Source: Corynebacterium sp. HMSC05H05
GTDB taxonomy: Bacteria > Actinomycetota > Actinomycetes > Mycobacteriales > Mycobacteriaceae
Assembly: GCF_001807265.1 (NCBI RefSeq)
Contig: NZ_KV788396.1
Span: 1 to 64,000, forward strand
Direction: 5' to 3'
Length of the DNA: 64,000 nucleotides
How positions within the stretch are numbered: position 1 is the stretch's first letter; each line of letters begins with the position of its first letter. The translations under genes and the position numbers were made by a program. The notes under the pieces were generated by a model. The model had not been told where the DNA came from. It saw only the letters and a program-made list of their open reading frames with translations, and searched no databases. Below are positions 24,817 to 33,945 of this stretch, in pieces.

Positions 24817-26124
24817 CTATTCCGCGAACGAGTCACCCGGCGTAACTGTGTCGCGCAGCGGACCAGTGTGGTCGCGCGTCCTCGTCGGCAGGGAGCGGTT
24901 CCTAGACACATACTGCGTTCCGTCCTGAAGTCGGAAGTACAGGTCAGGGCCGTGCGGCTGAATATAGGCGAGTCCGTGGCTAATCTTTGCGTGGCAGCTC
25001 GAGCACAGTGGGATCAGGTTGTCCATGTTCGTCTCGCCACCTTCTTCCCATTCCCGGATGTGGTGGATCTCGATGAAACGCTTGTGGTTGCAACCGGGCA
25101 TCGCGCACTGGTGGCCCCAGGCCGTGAGCAAGGCGAGCACCTGGGCGTCCGTGGCGAAGCGGCGGGACCGGCCGACGTGGATAGTCAGTCCTTTCTTGTC
25201 TAGCAGGTGCAGCCGAACATTCGCGTTTGCGATGTAGCTTCGAACCTCCGCTGAGCGAGCCGAGGTGTTCTGCGGCATCCATGCCCCGCCGTCCTCCGTG
25301 AGCACAATATTGACGTGGGCGCCCGGTGCGCGCAGGGCGCTGACTGGGTTCGTACGCACCATCTCCATCATGGCAACAAAAGCGGGGTAGAGGTCCTTCC
25401 TTTCCGGATTGCCGTAGCGGGACGGGGGCCGCAAGATGCTGTCCATGTCCAACTTTGTCCGTGGGCGTTCTGTTTCCACCGTCTCGTCTGCAGGGCACGC
25501 CTCCGGTTCGTTTTCTACTGCGTCAATGAGCCTCTCTAGCTCCTCTGGGTCTGCAAGCTCGTCCACATCGGGGAGTTCTGCGCAGTAGTTCGCCAACTGC
25601 GCGATTTTCAGCGCGCAGAGCAGCGCCTGGCCCTGGACAGCCGGAAGCAGTGCGCGGAAATCGAGCATGCCGTCCGTGCGAAACTTCGCGGTGACCACTG
25701 GTTCCTCCGGCTCCCGTTCCTCGGCGGGATCGCTGCCGGCAAGGACCTGCTCGAGTTCGGAGTAACCGTGAATTAGAGCGAGGTCTACCAGTTCTTCCTC
25801 GTTCTGCTCGTGCATGTAGCGCAGCAGCAGGCGCATGGTGGAGTACGGCATGATGCCGGAGCGAAACGTCTCATACAGCAGGCGGAATCTGCGAAGACCC
25901 CGGGAGACGTGGACGTATTCGTAAGCCGTGGCCGTGGCAAGGTTGAGCTCGCGTTTGAGCCAGGTGGCGGTGGATGTCTCACCTCGCTGGGAGGCGATGT
26001 CGGCTTCATCGAGTTGGCCGAGGGCGTTAAGCATTTCGGCGCGGTGGAAGTGGGAATTGCGGTGGTGGTGCTTTAGCTCGTCGATAAGCAGAGATGTGCG
26101 CTCGGTTTCGATGGCTGCTGTCAT
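24817..26124 (-). CDS. DUF222 / HNH endonuclease domain protein (13E12-type)
   Basis: A 435-aa protein. Residues about 25-300 match the DUF222 type (helical start, RREF-free HFHRAEMLNAL, ATAYEYVHVSRGL, RSGIMPYSTMRLLLRYM). The C-terminal HNH domain reads GHQCAMPGCNHKRFIEIHHI, then GGETNMDNLIPLCSSCH with four zinc-type cysteines. Such proteins are abundant and multicopy in actinobacteria and often lie near mobile or repeated DNA; their targets are unknown. I start at ATG 26124 (GGGGGACC upstream). Upstream lies a unique repeat region (26237-26381) and a weak LexA-like 16-mer at 26176-26191. Confidence 0.88.
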   Translation of the reverse strand: MTAAIETERTSLLIDELKHHHRNSHFHRAEMLNALGQLDEADIASQRGETSTATWLKRELNLATATAYEYVHVSRGLRRFRLLYETFRSGIMPYSTMRLLLRYMHEQNEEELVDLALIHGYSELEQVLAGSDPAEEREPEEPVVTAKFRTDGMLDFRALLPAVQGQALLCALKIAQLANYCAELPDVDELADPEELERLIDAVENEPEACPADETVETERPRTKLDMDSILRPPSRYGNPERKDLYPAFVAMMEMVRTNPVSALRAPGAHVNIVLTEDGGAWMPQNTSARSAEVRSYIANANVRLHLLDKKGLTIHVGRSRRFATDAQVLALLTAWGHQCAMPGCNHKRFIEIHHIREWEEGGETNMDNLIPLCSSCHAKISHGLAYIQPHGPDLYFRLQDGTQYVSRNRSLPTRTRDHTGPLRDTVTPGDSFAE

Positions 26125-26236
26125 GGCAGGTCCCCCGGGGATGGTTTGGCGGTTGCTGTTTGGCGTCGAGCGTAAACGCAAGAGTGTTCGATGGAAAGGA
26201 TTTTTGTGTTCATTTTAGTGGACATCTGGGGGCGGA

Positions 26237-26252
26237 TCCTGCAATTGCGGAA
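26237..26252. repeat. Palindrome copy 1
   Basis: TCCTGCAATTGCGGAA, a near-palindrome related to TTCCGCAATTGCGGAA. The sequence before it matches the longer 37-bp repeat only loosely. Confidence 0.75.
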
Positions 26253-26277
26253 CCATCTCAAGTGCACATTTAGGGAA

Positions 26278-26314
26278 ATGTCCGATTGTGTCCGATCGTT
26301 CCGCAACTGCAGAA
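26278..26314. repeat. 37-bp repeat unit A with palindrome copy 2
   Basis: Begins ATGTCCGATTGTGTCCGATC and ends in the palindrome TTCCGCAACTGCAGAA (26299-26314). It differs from unit B at only 5 of 37 positions. Confidence 0.85.
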
Positions 26315-26344
26315 TGGAAAATGGAAAACGGGGGTATGTTCGAT

Positions 26345-26381
26345 ATGTCCGGTTGTGTCCGAACGTTCTGCAATTGCGGAA
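26345..26381. repeat. 37-bp repeat unit B with palindrome copy 3
   Basis: Begins ATGTCCGGTTGTGTCCGAAC and ends in TTCTGCAATTGCGGAA (26366-26381). It starts exactly 67 bp after unit A. Differences from unit A mostly keep the palindrome intact. Confidence 0.85.
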
Positions 26382-26401
26382 ACAGGCATAAAAACGGGCA
26401 T

Positions 26402-26435
26402 AAAAAGGGGCCGCACGACAGCATCGTGCGGCCCC
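26402..26435 (-). terminator. Strong terminator after the GldA-like gene
   Basis: A perfect 12-bp stem, GGGGCCGCACGA (26407-26418) and TCGTGCGGCCCC (26424-26435), followed on the minus strand by TTTTTA. It ends the AMP-ligase/GldA-like operon 13 nt after the stop codon. Confidence 0.93.
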
Positions 26436-26448
26436 GGATCGCGCGAGC

Positions 26449-27594
26449 TTAGTGCTTCGCCTCGTACTTCTTCGGTTCCGGCAGGCCGCGCTCTTCGCGG
26501 ACGCGGCGGGCGGTGTGCTCGAGGGTGATCAGCGCCTCGACAACCTGGGCCGGCTCGACCGGGAACGGCATGTTGTGGATGGTCTCCTCTTCGGCGGTCG
26601 CGGCCTTGGCAACAGCCTCGAGGACGTCGGTGTCCTCGGGGGACAGGCCCACCTCAGTCAGCGTGGTAGGCAGACCGACCTTGGTGGTGAACTCGATGAA
26701 GTCTTCGATCTCCTCGGAGTCGGCGCCCTCCATGATCAGCTGGGCGAGAGTGCCGATGTTGACCTTCTCGCCGTGGGAGAGGCCGTGGGTTTGCTCGGCG
26801 GCGGACAGGCCGTCGTGGATGGCGTGGGCCGCGGCCAAGCCGCCGGACTCGAAGCCGAGGCCGGACAGCAGGGTGTTCGCCTCCACCACGGCGTCAAGCG
26901 CCGGGGTGACTACGCCTGCGCGAACCGCATCGAGGGCGGCGAAGGAGTCCTTGCGCAGAATGTCAGCGCACAGCTCTGCAAGAGCAGCGCCTGCGCGAGT
27001 GGGGTGGCCGCCGTTCATGGTGGTGCCATTGCCCCTTGCGGTCGCGCGTGCCTCCACCCAAGTAGCCATGGCGTCGCCGATGCCAGCGATGAGGAACTGC
27101 TCCGGGGCGCCGGCGACCAGCTGGGTGTCAATGAGCACCAAGTCAGGGTTGCGGGGGAAGAAGCGGTATTCGTCGAAGGCGCCGTCCTCGGTGTATATCA
27201 CCGAAAGCGTGGAAGTCGGAGCGTCGGAAGACGCCGCGGTGGGCACCGAAGCCCAGCGGATGTCCGCCTCGAAGCCGGCGGCCTTCGCGGAGTCGATGGC
27301 GGAGCCGCCGCCGAGGCCGACCACCACGTCGTAGTTATTGTCCTTGATCAGCTTGACCGTGTCGTTGACACGCTCGGCGGTTGCGAAACCTTCGAACTTG
27401 ACGCGGTTGACCGGGAGGCCTTCCTTTTCAAACCCGTCGGTGAGGGACTGTTCGACGAGGCCCCACACCGTGTCGTCGGAAAGCAGCAGCGGGTTCTCGC
27501 CGAGCTGCTTCAGGTACTTGCCCAGCTCGTGGATGGCATCTTTGCCCTGCACGTAGCGGGATGGACTGGAGAAAATGCTTGGCTTTGCTGTCAT
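26449..27594 (-). CDS. gldA: Glycerol dehydrogenase-like iron-containing alcohol dehydrogenase
   Basis: A 381-aa group III alcohol dehydrogenase. The NAD-binding part shows VVGLGGGSAIDSAKAAG (about 94-110) and PTAASSDAPTS. The metal ligands are in IGDAMATWVEA, AAHAIHDGL and THGLSHGEKV, all present. The GldA branch oxidises glycerol to dihydroxyacetone with NAD; another small polyol or hydroxyaldehyde substrate is possible. The ATG at 27594 lies 29 nt after the stop of the AMP-ligase gene, so the two probably share a transcript ended by the terminator at 26402-26435. Confidence 0.87.
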   Translation of the reverse strand: MTAKPSIFSSPSRYVQGKDAIHELGKYLKQLGENPLLLSDDTVWGLVEQSLTDGFEKEGLPVNRVKFEGFATAERVNDTVKLIKDNNYDVVVGLGGGSAIDSAKAAGFEADIRWASVPTAASSDAPTSTLSVIYTEDGAFDEYRFFPRNPDLVLIDTQLVAGAPEQFLIAGIGDAMATWVEARATARGNGTTMNGGHPTRAGAALAELCADILRKDSFAALDAVRAGVVTPALDAVVEANTLLSGLGFESGGLAAAHAIHDGLSAAEQTHGLSHGEKVNIGTLAQLIMEGADSEEIEDFIEFTTKVGLPTTLTEVGLSPEDTDVLEAVAKAATAEEETIHNMPFPVEPAQVVEALITLEHTARRVREERGLPEPKKYEAKH

Positions 27595-27623
27595 GCCCCG
27601 CCATCGTACCGTGACTTTTCGCT

Positions 27624-29354
27624 TTACGACGTCGCCTTCGGCCGGCTGCCGGGGCCGGGCAAGGCGATGATGTCGAACTCGTCTTTGGCGAGGTGTTTGC
27701 GCAGGTCCTTCTTGTCGAACTTGCCCACGGACGTCTTGTCGATGGAGTCGACAAAGGTCCAGTACTCGGGCGCCATCCACTTCGGCAGCACGTCGGCGAG
27801 CCCGGCGCGCAGGCGAGCGGCGGTCTCCGCAGTGGGGGCGACCTCGGCGGTCAGCTTGGTCACAGCGAGGGGGCGCTCGCCCCACTTGTCGTCGGGGATG
27901 CCGATGACGGCGCACTCGATGACTTCTTCGGATTCCATGATCAGGTTTTCCACCTGGGCGGAGTAGATCCATTCGCCGCCGGAGCGGATGACGTCGCGGG
28001 CGCGGTCGTAGAGCGTGAGGAAGCCGGCGTTGGTCACGGTGCCCACGTCGCCGGTGCGCAGCCAGCCGTCGGCGGTGAAGTGCTCGCGCTCGTCGTCGAC
28101 ATCTTCGCCGCGGAAGCGCGAGGCGATCTCGCCGGGTTCCTGGGTGGGCGAGTGGTAGTAGCTGGCGGCGACCATGTTGCCGCGCACCTGGATCTCACCT
28201 TGGGTGAGGTCGGTGGGCGCCATGACTTGGCCGTCGTTGACCACGCGGTACTGCAGGGTGGGGGCGAAGCGGCCCTGGGAGACGCGGTAGGCCCAGCGGG
28301 CCTCACCCGACGCGCCCGACGGCGGCCGGGCTACGGTACCGACGGTGGACGTCTCGGTCATGCCCCACACGTGCACCACGTCCACGCCGTAGCGCTCCTC
28401 CCACACCTTGATCAGTGCGGGCGGGGCGGGGGAGCCGCCGACGAAGATCTCCTGCAGGCTCATGCGCTCGGGCGGGTTGTGCAGGTAATGCACCATCAGC
28501 TGGATCCACAGGGTAGGCACGCCGTGCGCCACGCGAGGGTGGGTTCCGGCGATGAGCTTGGCCAGGGTGGGCGCGGACATGTCCGAATCCGGCAGCACCA
28601 GTGGAGTGCCGGCCAAAAACGCGGCGAGCGGCACACCCCAGCTGAGTACGTGGTAGATGGGGATGCAGCACAAAAAGGTCTCGCCGTGGGTCACAGCGAG
28701 CGAGTCTGTGGCGCGCAGGCCCGTGGCCTCCAACCACAGGGAGCGGTGCGAATACGCCACGCCCTTCGGGGCGCCGGTGGTGGCGGTGGAGTACACCAGC
28801 GCTGCGGCGGTGTTTTCCGGCAGTTCGGGCCATGGGTAGGACGTCGGCCGGCCGTCGAGAAGCTGCTCGTAGCTGTACACGTTGACTGTGCCGGGGAGGT
28901 GCGAAGCTGCGTCGTCAAGCGGGGCGATGCCTGTAAACGCCACCGCGCGCACGGTGGGGCAGTCCCGCAAGATCGTGCCCAGCTTCTCCGCCAGGCGAGG
29001 GTCCGCGACGATGACTTCGGACTCGGAGTGGTTGACCACGTACGCGATCTGATCCGCCATGAGCTGCACGTTCAACGGGTTGAACACCGCGCCCTTTGCG
29101 GCGACGGCGAACATGACCTCGATGTGCTCCGCGCAGTTGTACAGCAGGGTGGAGACACGCTGGTCGCCGTCGATGCCCAGGTCGCTGTGCAGCGCGTGCG
29201 CAAAGGCCGCGGCGCGCGCGCCAATCTCGGCGAACGTGGTTTCCTCCGCGCCGGATGCGCGCCACGTCGTGCACTTCGTGTTGGCGTGGGCGGTGGTGCC
29301 GAACTCCAAAATCCTGGCGACGGAGAACGGCACCTCCTGCATCGTTGAAAGCAT
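27624..29354 (-). CDS. AMP-forming acyl-CoA ligase (long-chain fatty acid-CoA ligase type)
   Basis: A 576-aa ANL-superfamily adenylating enzyme. The phosphate loop reads YSTATTGAPKGV (about 177-188; the usual first part TSGTTG is altered to STATTG). Further motifs are HVWGMTETSTVG (A5), the hinge GWLRTGDVGTV followed by LYDRARDVIRSGGEWI, and the catalytic lysine in KTSVGKFDKKDLR. It would activate a fatty or other carboxylic acid to its CoA ester; chain length cannot be read from sequence. I start at ATG 29354 (MLSTMQEVPF); ATG 29363 is equally open. There is no clear ribosome site. It is divergent from rho. Confidence 0.88.
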   Translation of the reverse strand: MLSTMQEVPFSVARILEFGTTAHANTKCTTWRASGAEETTFAEIGARAAAFAHALHSDLGIDGDQRVSTLLYNCAEHIEVMFAVAAKGAVFNPLNVQLMADQIAYVVNHSESEVIVADPRLAEKLGTILRDCPTVRAVAFTGIAPLDDAASHLPGTVNVYSYEQLLDGRPTSYPWPELPENTAAALVYSTATTGAPKGVAYSHRSLWLEATGLRATDSLAVTHGETFLCCIPIYHVLSWGVPLAAFLAGTPLVLPDSDMSAPTLAKLIAGTHPRVAHGVPTLWIQLMVHYLHNPPERMSLQEIFVGGSPAPPALIKVWEERYGVDVVHVWGMTETSTVGTVARPPSGASGEARWAYRVSQGRFAPTLQYRVVNDGQVMAPTDLTQGEIQVRGNMVAASYYHSPTQEPGEIASRFRGEDVDDEREHFTADGWLRTGDVGTVTNAGFLTLYDRARDVIRSGGEWIYSAQVENLIMESEEVIECAVIGIPDDKWGERPLAVTKLTAEVAPTAETAARLRAGLADVLPKWMAPEYWTFVDSIDKTSVGKFDKKDLRKHLAKDEFDIIALPGPGSRPKATS

Positions 29355-29379
29355 GCAGGCCATGTTAGCGCGGGCCTGA

Positions 29380-29408
29380 TTAGCGCAGGGCCTTCTATGC
29401 GCTACACT
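29380..29408 (+). promoter_or_regulatory. rho promoter
   Basis: Weak -35 TTAGCG (29380-29385), 17-bp spacer, good -10 TACACT (29403-29408). Confidence 0.55.
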
Positions 29409-29594
29409 TCTGCGTGGATCGTGCGAATTGCACCCGTCCCGGAACTTTTCCGGTCGAGGGTGTTGGCGGAGCAACCGGGAGGAACGTTTCCCCGGGCCCG
29501 CGGGATCCGTAAGACCGCACACGACCGCTACCGGTGCATGCAAACGCGAATATCTGCGCGAATAAGCAGCTGGCTTAGCGACGAAAGGAAACAC
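29409..29594 (+). promoter_or_regulatory. Long structured 5' leader of rho
   Basis: About 180 nt lie between the probable start site and the GTG of rho. The leader contains small hairpins such as CCGGAA-CTT-TTCCGG and GTGC-GAATT-GCAC and no convincing small gene. Rho genes are commonly autoregulated by premature termination in a long leader, so this is its likely role. Confidence 0.5.
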
Positions 29595-31346
29595 GTGACC
29601 GAAACCGGCACCGCGGCCGACCTCGCCGCAATGAAGATTCCGGAGCTGCGCAAGCTCGCCGCCGAGAAGGGACTCAAGGGGATCTCTGGGCTCCGCAAGG
29701 GGGAACTCATCCAGGCCATCGTCACCGGGCAGGTGCCGCGCAAGGCCGCCGCCGAAAAGGCTGCGCCGGTGGAGAAGCCGGAGAAGGCGGAGAAGCCGGC
29801 CGAGCCAGCTGAGCAGCAGCAGCCTGGCGACGACGACGAGTCCCGCGGGGCGTCGCGCTCCGCGGCACGCCGCGCCCGCCGCAACCGCGCGCGCTCGCAG
29901 CACGACGAGCAGCAGGGCGGCGAAAACCGGGACAACCGGGACAACCGCGACGAGCAGGACGGCAATCAGGAGCGCGGCAACAACGACCGTGGCGGCCGCA
30001 ACAACCACGGCAACAACAACCACGGCGGCAACAACAACGACGACCACCACGGCGGGGGACGCCGCGGCCGCCGCGGGCGCCGCAACCGTAACCGCAACCG
30101 GGACCACAACAACGGCGGTGGCAACCACGGAAACAACGGCAACAACAACGACAACCAGAACTTCAACCCGGAGGACCTGCAGGATGTCGCGGGTATCGCG
30201 GACGTGCAGGACAACGGCTCCGCGTTCATCCGCACCACCGGCTACCGCCAGTCCAACGCGGACGTCTACGTGCCGCAGAAGCTGGTGCGCCAGTCGGGCC
30301 TGCGCTCCGGCGACGCGGTGACGGCCCAGGTGCGCGCGAACGGCCAGTCCCACTCGCAGGGCAACGGCCGTAACCGCCGCAGCTACAACCAGGTTGTGCG
30401 GGTGGATGCCATCAACGGCCAGACCACGGAGGCGGCGAAGGGCCGCAAGGAGTTCCACAAGCTCACCCCGCTGTACCCGAACCGCCGTCTGCGCCTGGAA
30501 ACTGAGCCGAAGATCCTCACCACCCGCGTGATCGACCTGGTCATGCCGATTGGCAAGGGCCAGCGCGCGCTGATCGTCTCCCCGCCGAAGGCCGGTAAGA
30601 CGACGATCCTGCAGAACATCGCCAACGCGATCGCCACCAACAACCCGGAGTGCTACCTCATGGTGGTGCTGGTGGACGAGCGTCCGGAGGAAGTCACGGA
30701 CATGCAGCGCAGCGTCAACGGCGAGGTCATTGCCTCCACGTTCGACCGCCCGCCGTCAGAGCACACCGCCGTGGCCGAGCTGGCTATCGAGCGCGCGAAG
30801 CGCCTGGTGGAGATGGGCCAGGACGTGGTGGTCCTGCTGGATTCCATCACCCGCCTAGGCCGCGCGTACAACAACTCATCCCCGGCGTCCGGCCGCATCC
30901 TCTCCGGTGGCGTGGACTCCAACGCGCTGTACCCGCCGAAGCGCTTCCTGGGCGCCGCCCGCAACATCGAGGAGGGCGGCTCGCTGACGATCATCGCCAC
31001 CGCGATGGTGGAGACCGGTTCCGCCGGCGACACCGTGATCTTCGAGGAGTTCAAGGGCACCGGCAACGCCGAGCTCAAGCTGGACCGCAAGATCGCGGAG
31101 CGCCGCGTGTTCCCGGCTGTGGACGTCAACCCGTCCGGCACCCGCAAGGACGAGCTGTTGATGAGCCCGGAGGAGGCGCGCGTGATGCACAAGCTGCGCC
31201 GCATCCTTTCTGCGCTGGATCCGCAGCAGTCCATTGACATGCTGATCAAGCAGCTGAAGAAGACGAAGACCAACGGCGAGTTCCTCATCGGCGTGGCCAA
31301 CTCCGCGCCGATGGCGCAGACCGAGACGGAGGAGGACTACTCCTAA
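29595..31346 (+). CDS. rho: Transcription termination factor Rho
   Basis: A 583-aa Rho. Residues 1-50 form the Rho N-terminal helical domain ([20 protein letters not shown]). Residues about 73-190 are a low-complexity insert: acidic/Gln first, [15 protein letters not shown], then a stretch dominated by Asn, Gly, Arg, His and Asp. Then come the cold-shock-like RNA-binding domain ([11 protein letters not shown]), Walker [10 protein letters not shown] (about 329-337), Walker [17 protein letters not shown] and the R-loop/Q-loop region. The GTG start has AAAGGAAA in place. The stop codon overlaps prfA by one base (TAATG). Confidence 0.96.
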   Translation: MTETGTAADLAAMKIPELRKLAAEKGLKGISGLRKGELIQAIVTGQVPRKAAAEKAAPVEKPEKAEKPAEPAEQQQPGDDDESRGASRSAARRARRNRARSQHDEQQGGENRDNRDNRDEQDGNQERGNNDRGGRNNHGNNNHGGNNNDDHHGGGRRGRRGRRNRNRNRDHNNGGGNHGNNGNNNDNQNFNPEDLQDVAGIADVQDNGSAFIRTTGYRQSNADVYVPQKLVRQSGLRSGDAVTAQVRANGQSHSQGNGRNRRSYNQVVRVDAINGQTTEAAKGRKEFHKLTPLYPNRRLRLETEPKILTTRVIDLVMPIGKGQRALIVSPPKAGKTTILQNIANAIATNNPECYLMVVLVDERPEEVTDMQRSVNGEVIASTFDRPPSEHTAVAELAIERAKRLVEMGQDVVVLLDSITRLGRAYNNSSPASGRILSGGVDSNALYPPKRFLGAARNIEEGGSLTIIATAMVETGSAGDTVIFEEFKGTGNAELKLDRKIAERRVFPAVDVNPSGTRKDELLMSPEEARVMHKLRRILSALDPQQSIDMLIKQLKKTKTNGEFLIGVANSAPMAQTETEEDYS

Positions 31347-32425
31347 TGGCAGACAAGACGCAGGTTTCGCTTGTCGACGACTACGTGGCCGAATACCAGG
31401 GCATCCAGGCCCAGATGGGCGACCCGGAGGTCGCGGGCGACCAGGACCAGTTCCGTAAGCTGTCCAAGCGCTACGCGGAGCTGCAGCCGATCATCAACGT
31501 CTACAACGACCTGACCCAGGCACAGGAGGACCACGAGGCCGCCGCCGAAATGGCCAACGAGGACAAGGAGTTCGCCGAGGAAGCCAAGCGCCTCGAGGGC
31601 GAGATTGTCCGCCTGGAGGAGGAGCTGGCCGACCTGCTCGCGCCGCGCGACGAGCACGACGGCGACGACATCATCATGGAGCTCAAGGCCGGCGCCGGCG
31701 GCGAGGAAGCCGCGTTGTTCGCCGGCGACCTGGCGCGCATGTACCAGAAGTACTGCGAGAAGCACGCCCTGGCCTGGGAGGTCCTCGACGTCGCAGAGTC
31801 CGATCTGGGCGGTGTGAAGGACATGACCGTCGCGGTCAAGTCCAAGAACCCGTCGCGCGACGGTGCCTGGTCCAAGCTGAAGTTCGAGGGCGGCGTGCAC
31901 CGCGTGCAGCGCATTCCCGTCACCGAGTCCCAGGGCCGCATCCAGACCTCTGCCGCCGGTGTGTACGTCTTCCCGGAAGCGGACGAGATTGAAAGCGTCA
32001 ACATCGACGAGAAGGATCTGCGCGTCGACGTGTACCGCTCCTCCGGCAAGGGCGGCCAGGGCGTGAACACCACCGACTCGGCCGTGCGCATCACCCACCT
32101 ACCCACCGGCATTGTGGTGACCTGCCAGAACGAGCGTTCCCAGATTCAGAACCGTGCCCGCGCCATGCAGGTGCTGCAGGCCCGCCTGGACCAGCTGGAG
32201 CGCGAGAAGCAGGAGGCGGAGGAGGCCGAGGGCCGCGCGTCCCAGGTGCGCACCATGGACCGCTCCGAGCGCATCCGCACCTACAACTGGCCGGAGAACC
32301 GCATCTCGGACCACCGCATCAACTACAAGTCCAACAACCTGGATTCGGTGCTGGACGGCAACATGGACGACCTCATCACGGCGCTGCAGACCCACGAGCG
32401 CCAGGAGCGTCTTGAAGCAGAGTAG
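31346..32425 (+). CDS. prfA: Peptide chain release factor 1
   Basis: A 359-aa class I release factor for UAA and UAG. Helical domain 1 spans about 1-110. The GGQ motif that triggers peptide release is at 236-238 ([16 protein letters not shown]). Codon recognition falls in domain 2, including the sequence around [12 protein letters not shown]. The ATG shares its first base with the rho stop. prmC, the methyltransferase for the GGQ glutamine, starts inside its last codons. Confidence 0.96.
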   Translation: MADKTQVSLVDDYVAEYQGIQAQMGDPEVAGDQDQFRKLSKRYAELQPIINVYNDLTQAQEDHEAAAEMANEDKEFAEEAKRLEGEIVRLEEELADLLAPRDEHDGDDIIMELKAGAGGEEAALFAGDLARMYQKYCEKHALAWEVLDVAESDLGGVKDMTVAVKSKNPSRDGAWSKLKFEGGVHRVQRIPVTESQGRIQTSAAGVYVFPEADEIESVNIDEKDLRVDVYRSSGKGGQGVNTTDSAVRITHLPTGIVVTCQNERSQIQNRARAMQVLQARLDQLEREKQEAEEAEGRASQVRTMDRSERIRTYNWPENRISDHRINYKSNNLDSVLDGNMDDLITALQTHERQERLEAE

Positions 32426-33257
32426 CGTCCGTTCCCAGATCGCGAGCGCCGCAAACACGCTGCGTGAGGCGGGCGTCGACTCGCCTGAGGTGGACGCGCG
32501 CCTGCTTGCCGCGCACGTGCTCGGCGTCGCGCCGATGCAGCTGATGTTCGCCGATGCACCGGCGGGCTTCGACGAGCGCTACACAGGACTCGTCGCCCGC
32601 CGTGCCGCGCGCGAGCCGCTGCAGCACATCACCGGCACCGCGCCGTTTTACGGCGTCGACCTCGCCGTCGGCCCCGGCGTGTTCATCCCCCGGCCCGAAA
32701 CAGAGGTCCTCGCCGAGTGGGCGGTGCGGAAGCTTATCGACGCACCTCCGGCCCCCACCGTCGTCGACCTCGGGTCCGGCACCGGAGCCCTGGCCATCGC
32801 GGTTGCCCGGGCCAGGCCGGACGCGACCGTCTACGCGGTGGAAAAATCCCCGGCGGCGCGGGCCTACCTGCAGCGCAACGTCGATACGCATGCGCCCCAG
32901 GTCAACGTTGTGGCGGGCGACATGACCGACCCGGAGCTGCTCGCCGGAATCACCGCTGACGTGGTGGTGTCCAACCCGCCGTATGTGCCGGAGACACCCG
33001 AGCTACAGGCGGAGGTCTACGCGGACCCGCACGAGGCCGTGTTTTCGGGCGCAGACGGGATGGCGGCGATTCGCGGGCTCGTGCCCGCGGTCAAGCAAAT
33101 GCTCAAAGATGGGGGAGCGGTGGGCATCGAGCACGACGACACCACCTCTGAGGCTGCGCAGGCTGAACTGCGCGGCGGCGGTTTTGCGGACGTGCGCGCG
33201 TTGGAGGACATGACCGGGCGGGCCCGGTTTGTCACGGCGAGTAAGCTAGCCCGGTAA
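32412..33257 (+). CDS. prmC: Release factor glutamine methyltransferase PrmC (HemK)
   Basis: A 281-aa SAM-dependent methyltransferase. The helical N-domain ([22 protein letters not shown]) is followed by [13 protein letters not shown], the SAM loop [16 protein letters not shown] (118-133) and the catalytic NPPY (188-191). It methylates the GGQ glutamine of release factors. I start at TTG 32412, 14 nt inside prfA, with AGGAG at 32403-32407; no ATG or GTG is better placed. The prfA-prmC order is conserved across bacteria and is functional, since PrfA is the substrate. Confidence 0.92.
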   Translation: MKQSSVRSQIASAANTLREAGVDSPEVDARLLAAHVLGVAPMQLMFADAPAGFDERYTGLVARRAAREPLQHITGTAPFYGVDLAVGPGVFIPRPETEVLAEWAVRKLIDAPPAPTVVDLGSGTGALAIAVARARPDATVYAVEKSPAARAYLQRNVDTHAPQVNVVAGDMTDPELLAGITADVVVSNPPYVPETPELQAEVYADPHEAVFSGADGMAAIRGLVPAVKQMLKDGGAVGIEHDDTTSEAAQAELRGGGFADVRALEDMTGRARFVTASKLAR

Positions 33258-33282
33258 CTGCCCGACGGCCAAGGAGCGAACA

Positions 33283-33939
33283 TTGAGGGAAACGTACAAC
33301 TGCCTCGACCCGCAAAAGCGCGCCGAAGGTGTGCGCGCGGCCGCCGACGCCGTCCGGGCCGGCCGCTGCGTCGTGCTGCCGACGGACACCGTGTACGGCA
33401 TCGGCTGCGACGCGTTCAACAACGACGCCGTGGACACGCTTCTGGCCACCAAGCGCCGCGGGCCCGACATGCCGGTGCCGGTGCTGGTGGGCTCCTGGGT
33501 GACCATCCAGGGGCTCGTGCGCGAATTTACCGAAACCGCCAAGACGCTGGTCGAGGCGTTTTGGCCGGGTGGGTTGTCCATCGTCGTGCCCGAGGCACCC
33601 AGCCTGCCGTGGAACCTGGGCGACACGCGCGGCACCGTGCTGCTGCGCATGCCGAACCAGCCGCTGGCGCTCGAGCTTTTGCAGGAGACTGGGCCGATGG
33701 CCGTGTCCTCCGCCAACATCTCCGGCAACCCGCCGGCGACCACCGCCACCGAGGCGCGGCAGCAGTTCGGCGACGCGGTGCCGATCTACCTCGACGGGGG
33801 CGCCGCGGAGATCGGGGAGCCGTCCACGATTATCGACATTTCCGGCCCCGCGCCGCGGATCCTGCGCGAGGGGGCGATTTCCGCCGAACGCATCGGTAAA
33901 GTCTTAGGGCTTGACCCGGAGAGCTTGCGAAGGAAGTAG
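33283..33939 (+). CDS. tsaC: L-threonylcarbamoyladenylate synthase (TsaC/Sua5 family)
   Basis: A 218-aa YrdC-fold enzyme that makes threonylcarbamoyl-AMP from threonine, bicarbonate and ATP for the t6A37 modification of tRNAs that read ANN codons. Typical motifs are LPTDTVYGIGCDAFN, the lysine-rich TKRRGPDMPVPVLV, RMPNQPLALELL and VSSANISGNPPATTA. The start is TTG 33283, supported by AAGGAG 7 nt upstream. The C-terminal linker of full Sua5 proteins is absent. It stands between prmC and wecA, as in other corynebacteria and mycobacteria. Confidence 0.93.
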   Translation: MRETYNCLDPQKRAEGVRAAADAVRAGRCVVLPTDTVYGIGCDAFNNDAVDTLLATKRRGPDMPVPVLVGSWVTIQGLVREFTETAKTLVEAFWPGGLSIVVPEAPSLPWNLGDTRGTVLLRMPNQPLALELLQETGPMAVSSANISGNPPATTATEARQQFGDAVPIYLDGGAAEIGEPSTIIDISGPAPRILREGAISAERIGKVLGLDPESLRRK

Positions 33940-33945
33940 CTGCCG

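Larger units (their letters stand above)
26125..26403. other. AT-richer non-coding region with tandem palindromic repeats
   Basis: This gap between the DUF222 and gldA-like genes is lower in GC than its surroundings. Short open frames exist on both strands (26191-26391 and 26215-26424) but track the repeats and have no ribosome site. It contains three copies of a TTCYGCAAYTGCRGAA palindrome and two copies of a 37-bp unit, listed separately. Confidence 0.7.

Noticed and set aside
26176-26191. LexA-like 16-mer before the DUF222 gene
   Set aside because: Only the TGTTCGA half is intact (11 of 14 positions overall); too weak to call as a feature.
26237-26381. Possible CRISPR array
   Set aside because: Only two to three diverged units at unequal spacing, no unique spacers of uniform length and no cas genes.
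26191-26424. Two small open frames over the palindromic repeat region, one on each strand
   Set aside because: Both simply follow the repeat period and lack start signals; a non-coding repeat explains them better.
29960-30165. Possible DNA repeat in the AAC/GGC-rich stretch
   Set aside because: It is coding sequence for the Asn/Gly-rich insert of Rho, in frame with both flanks.
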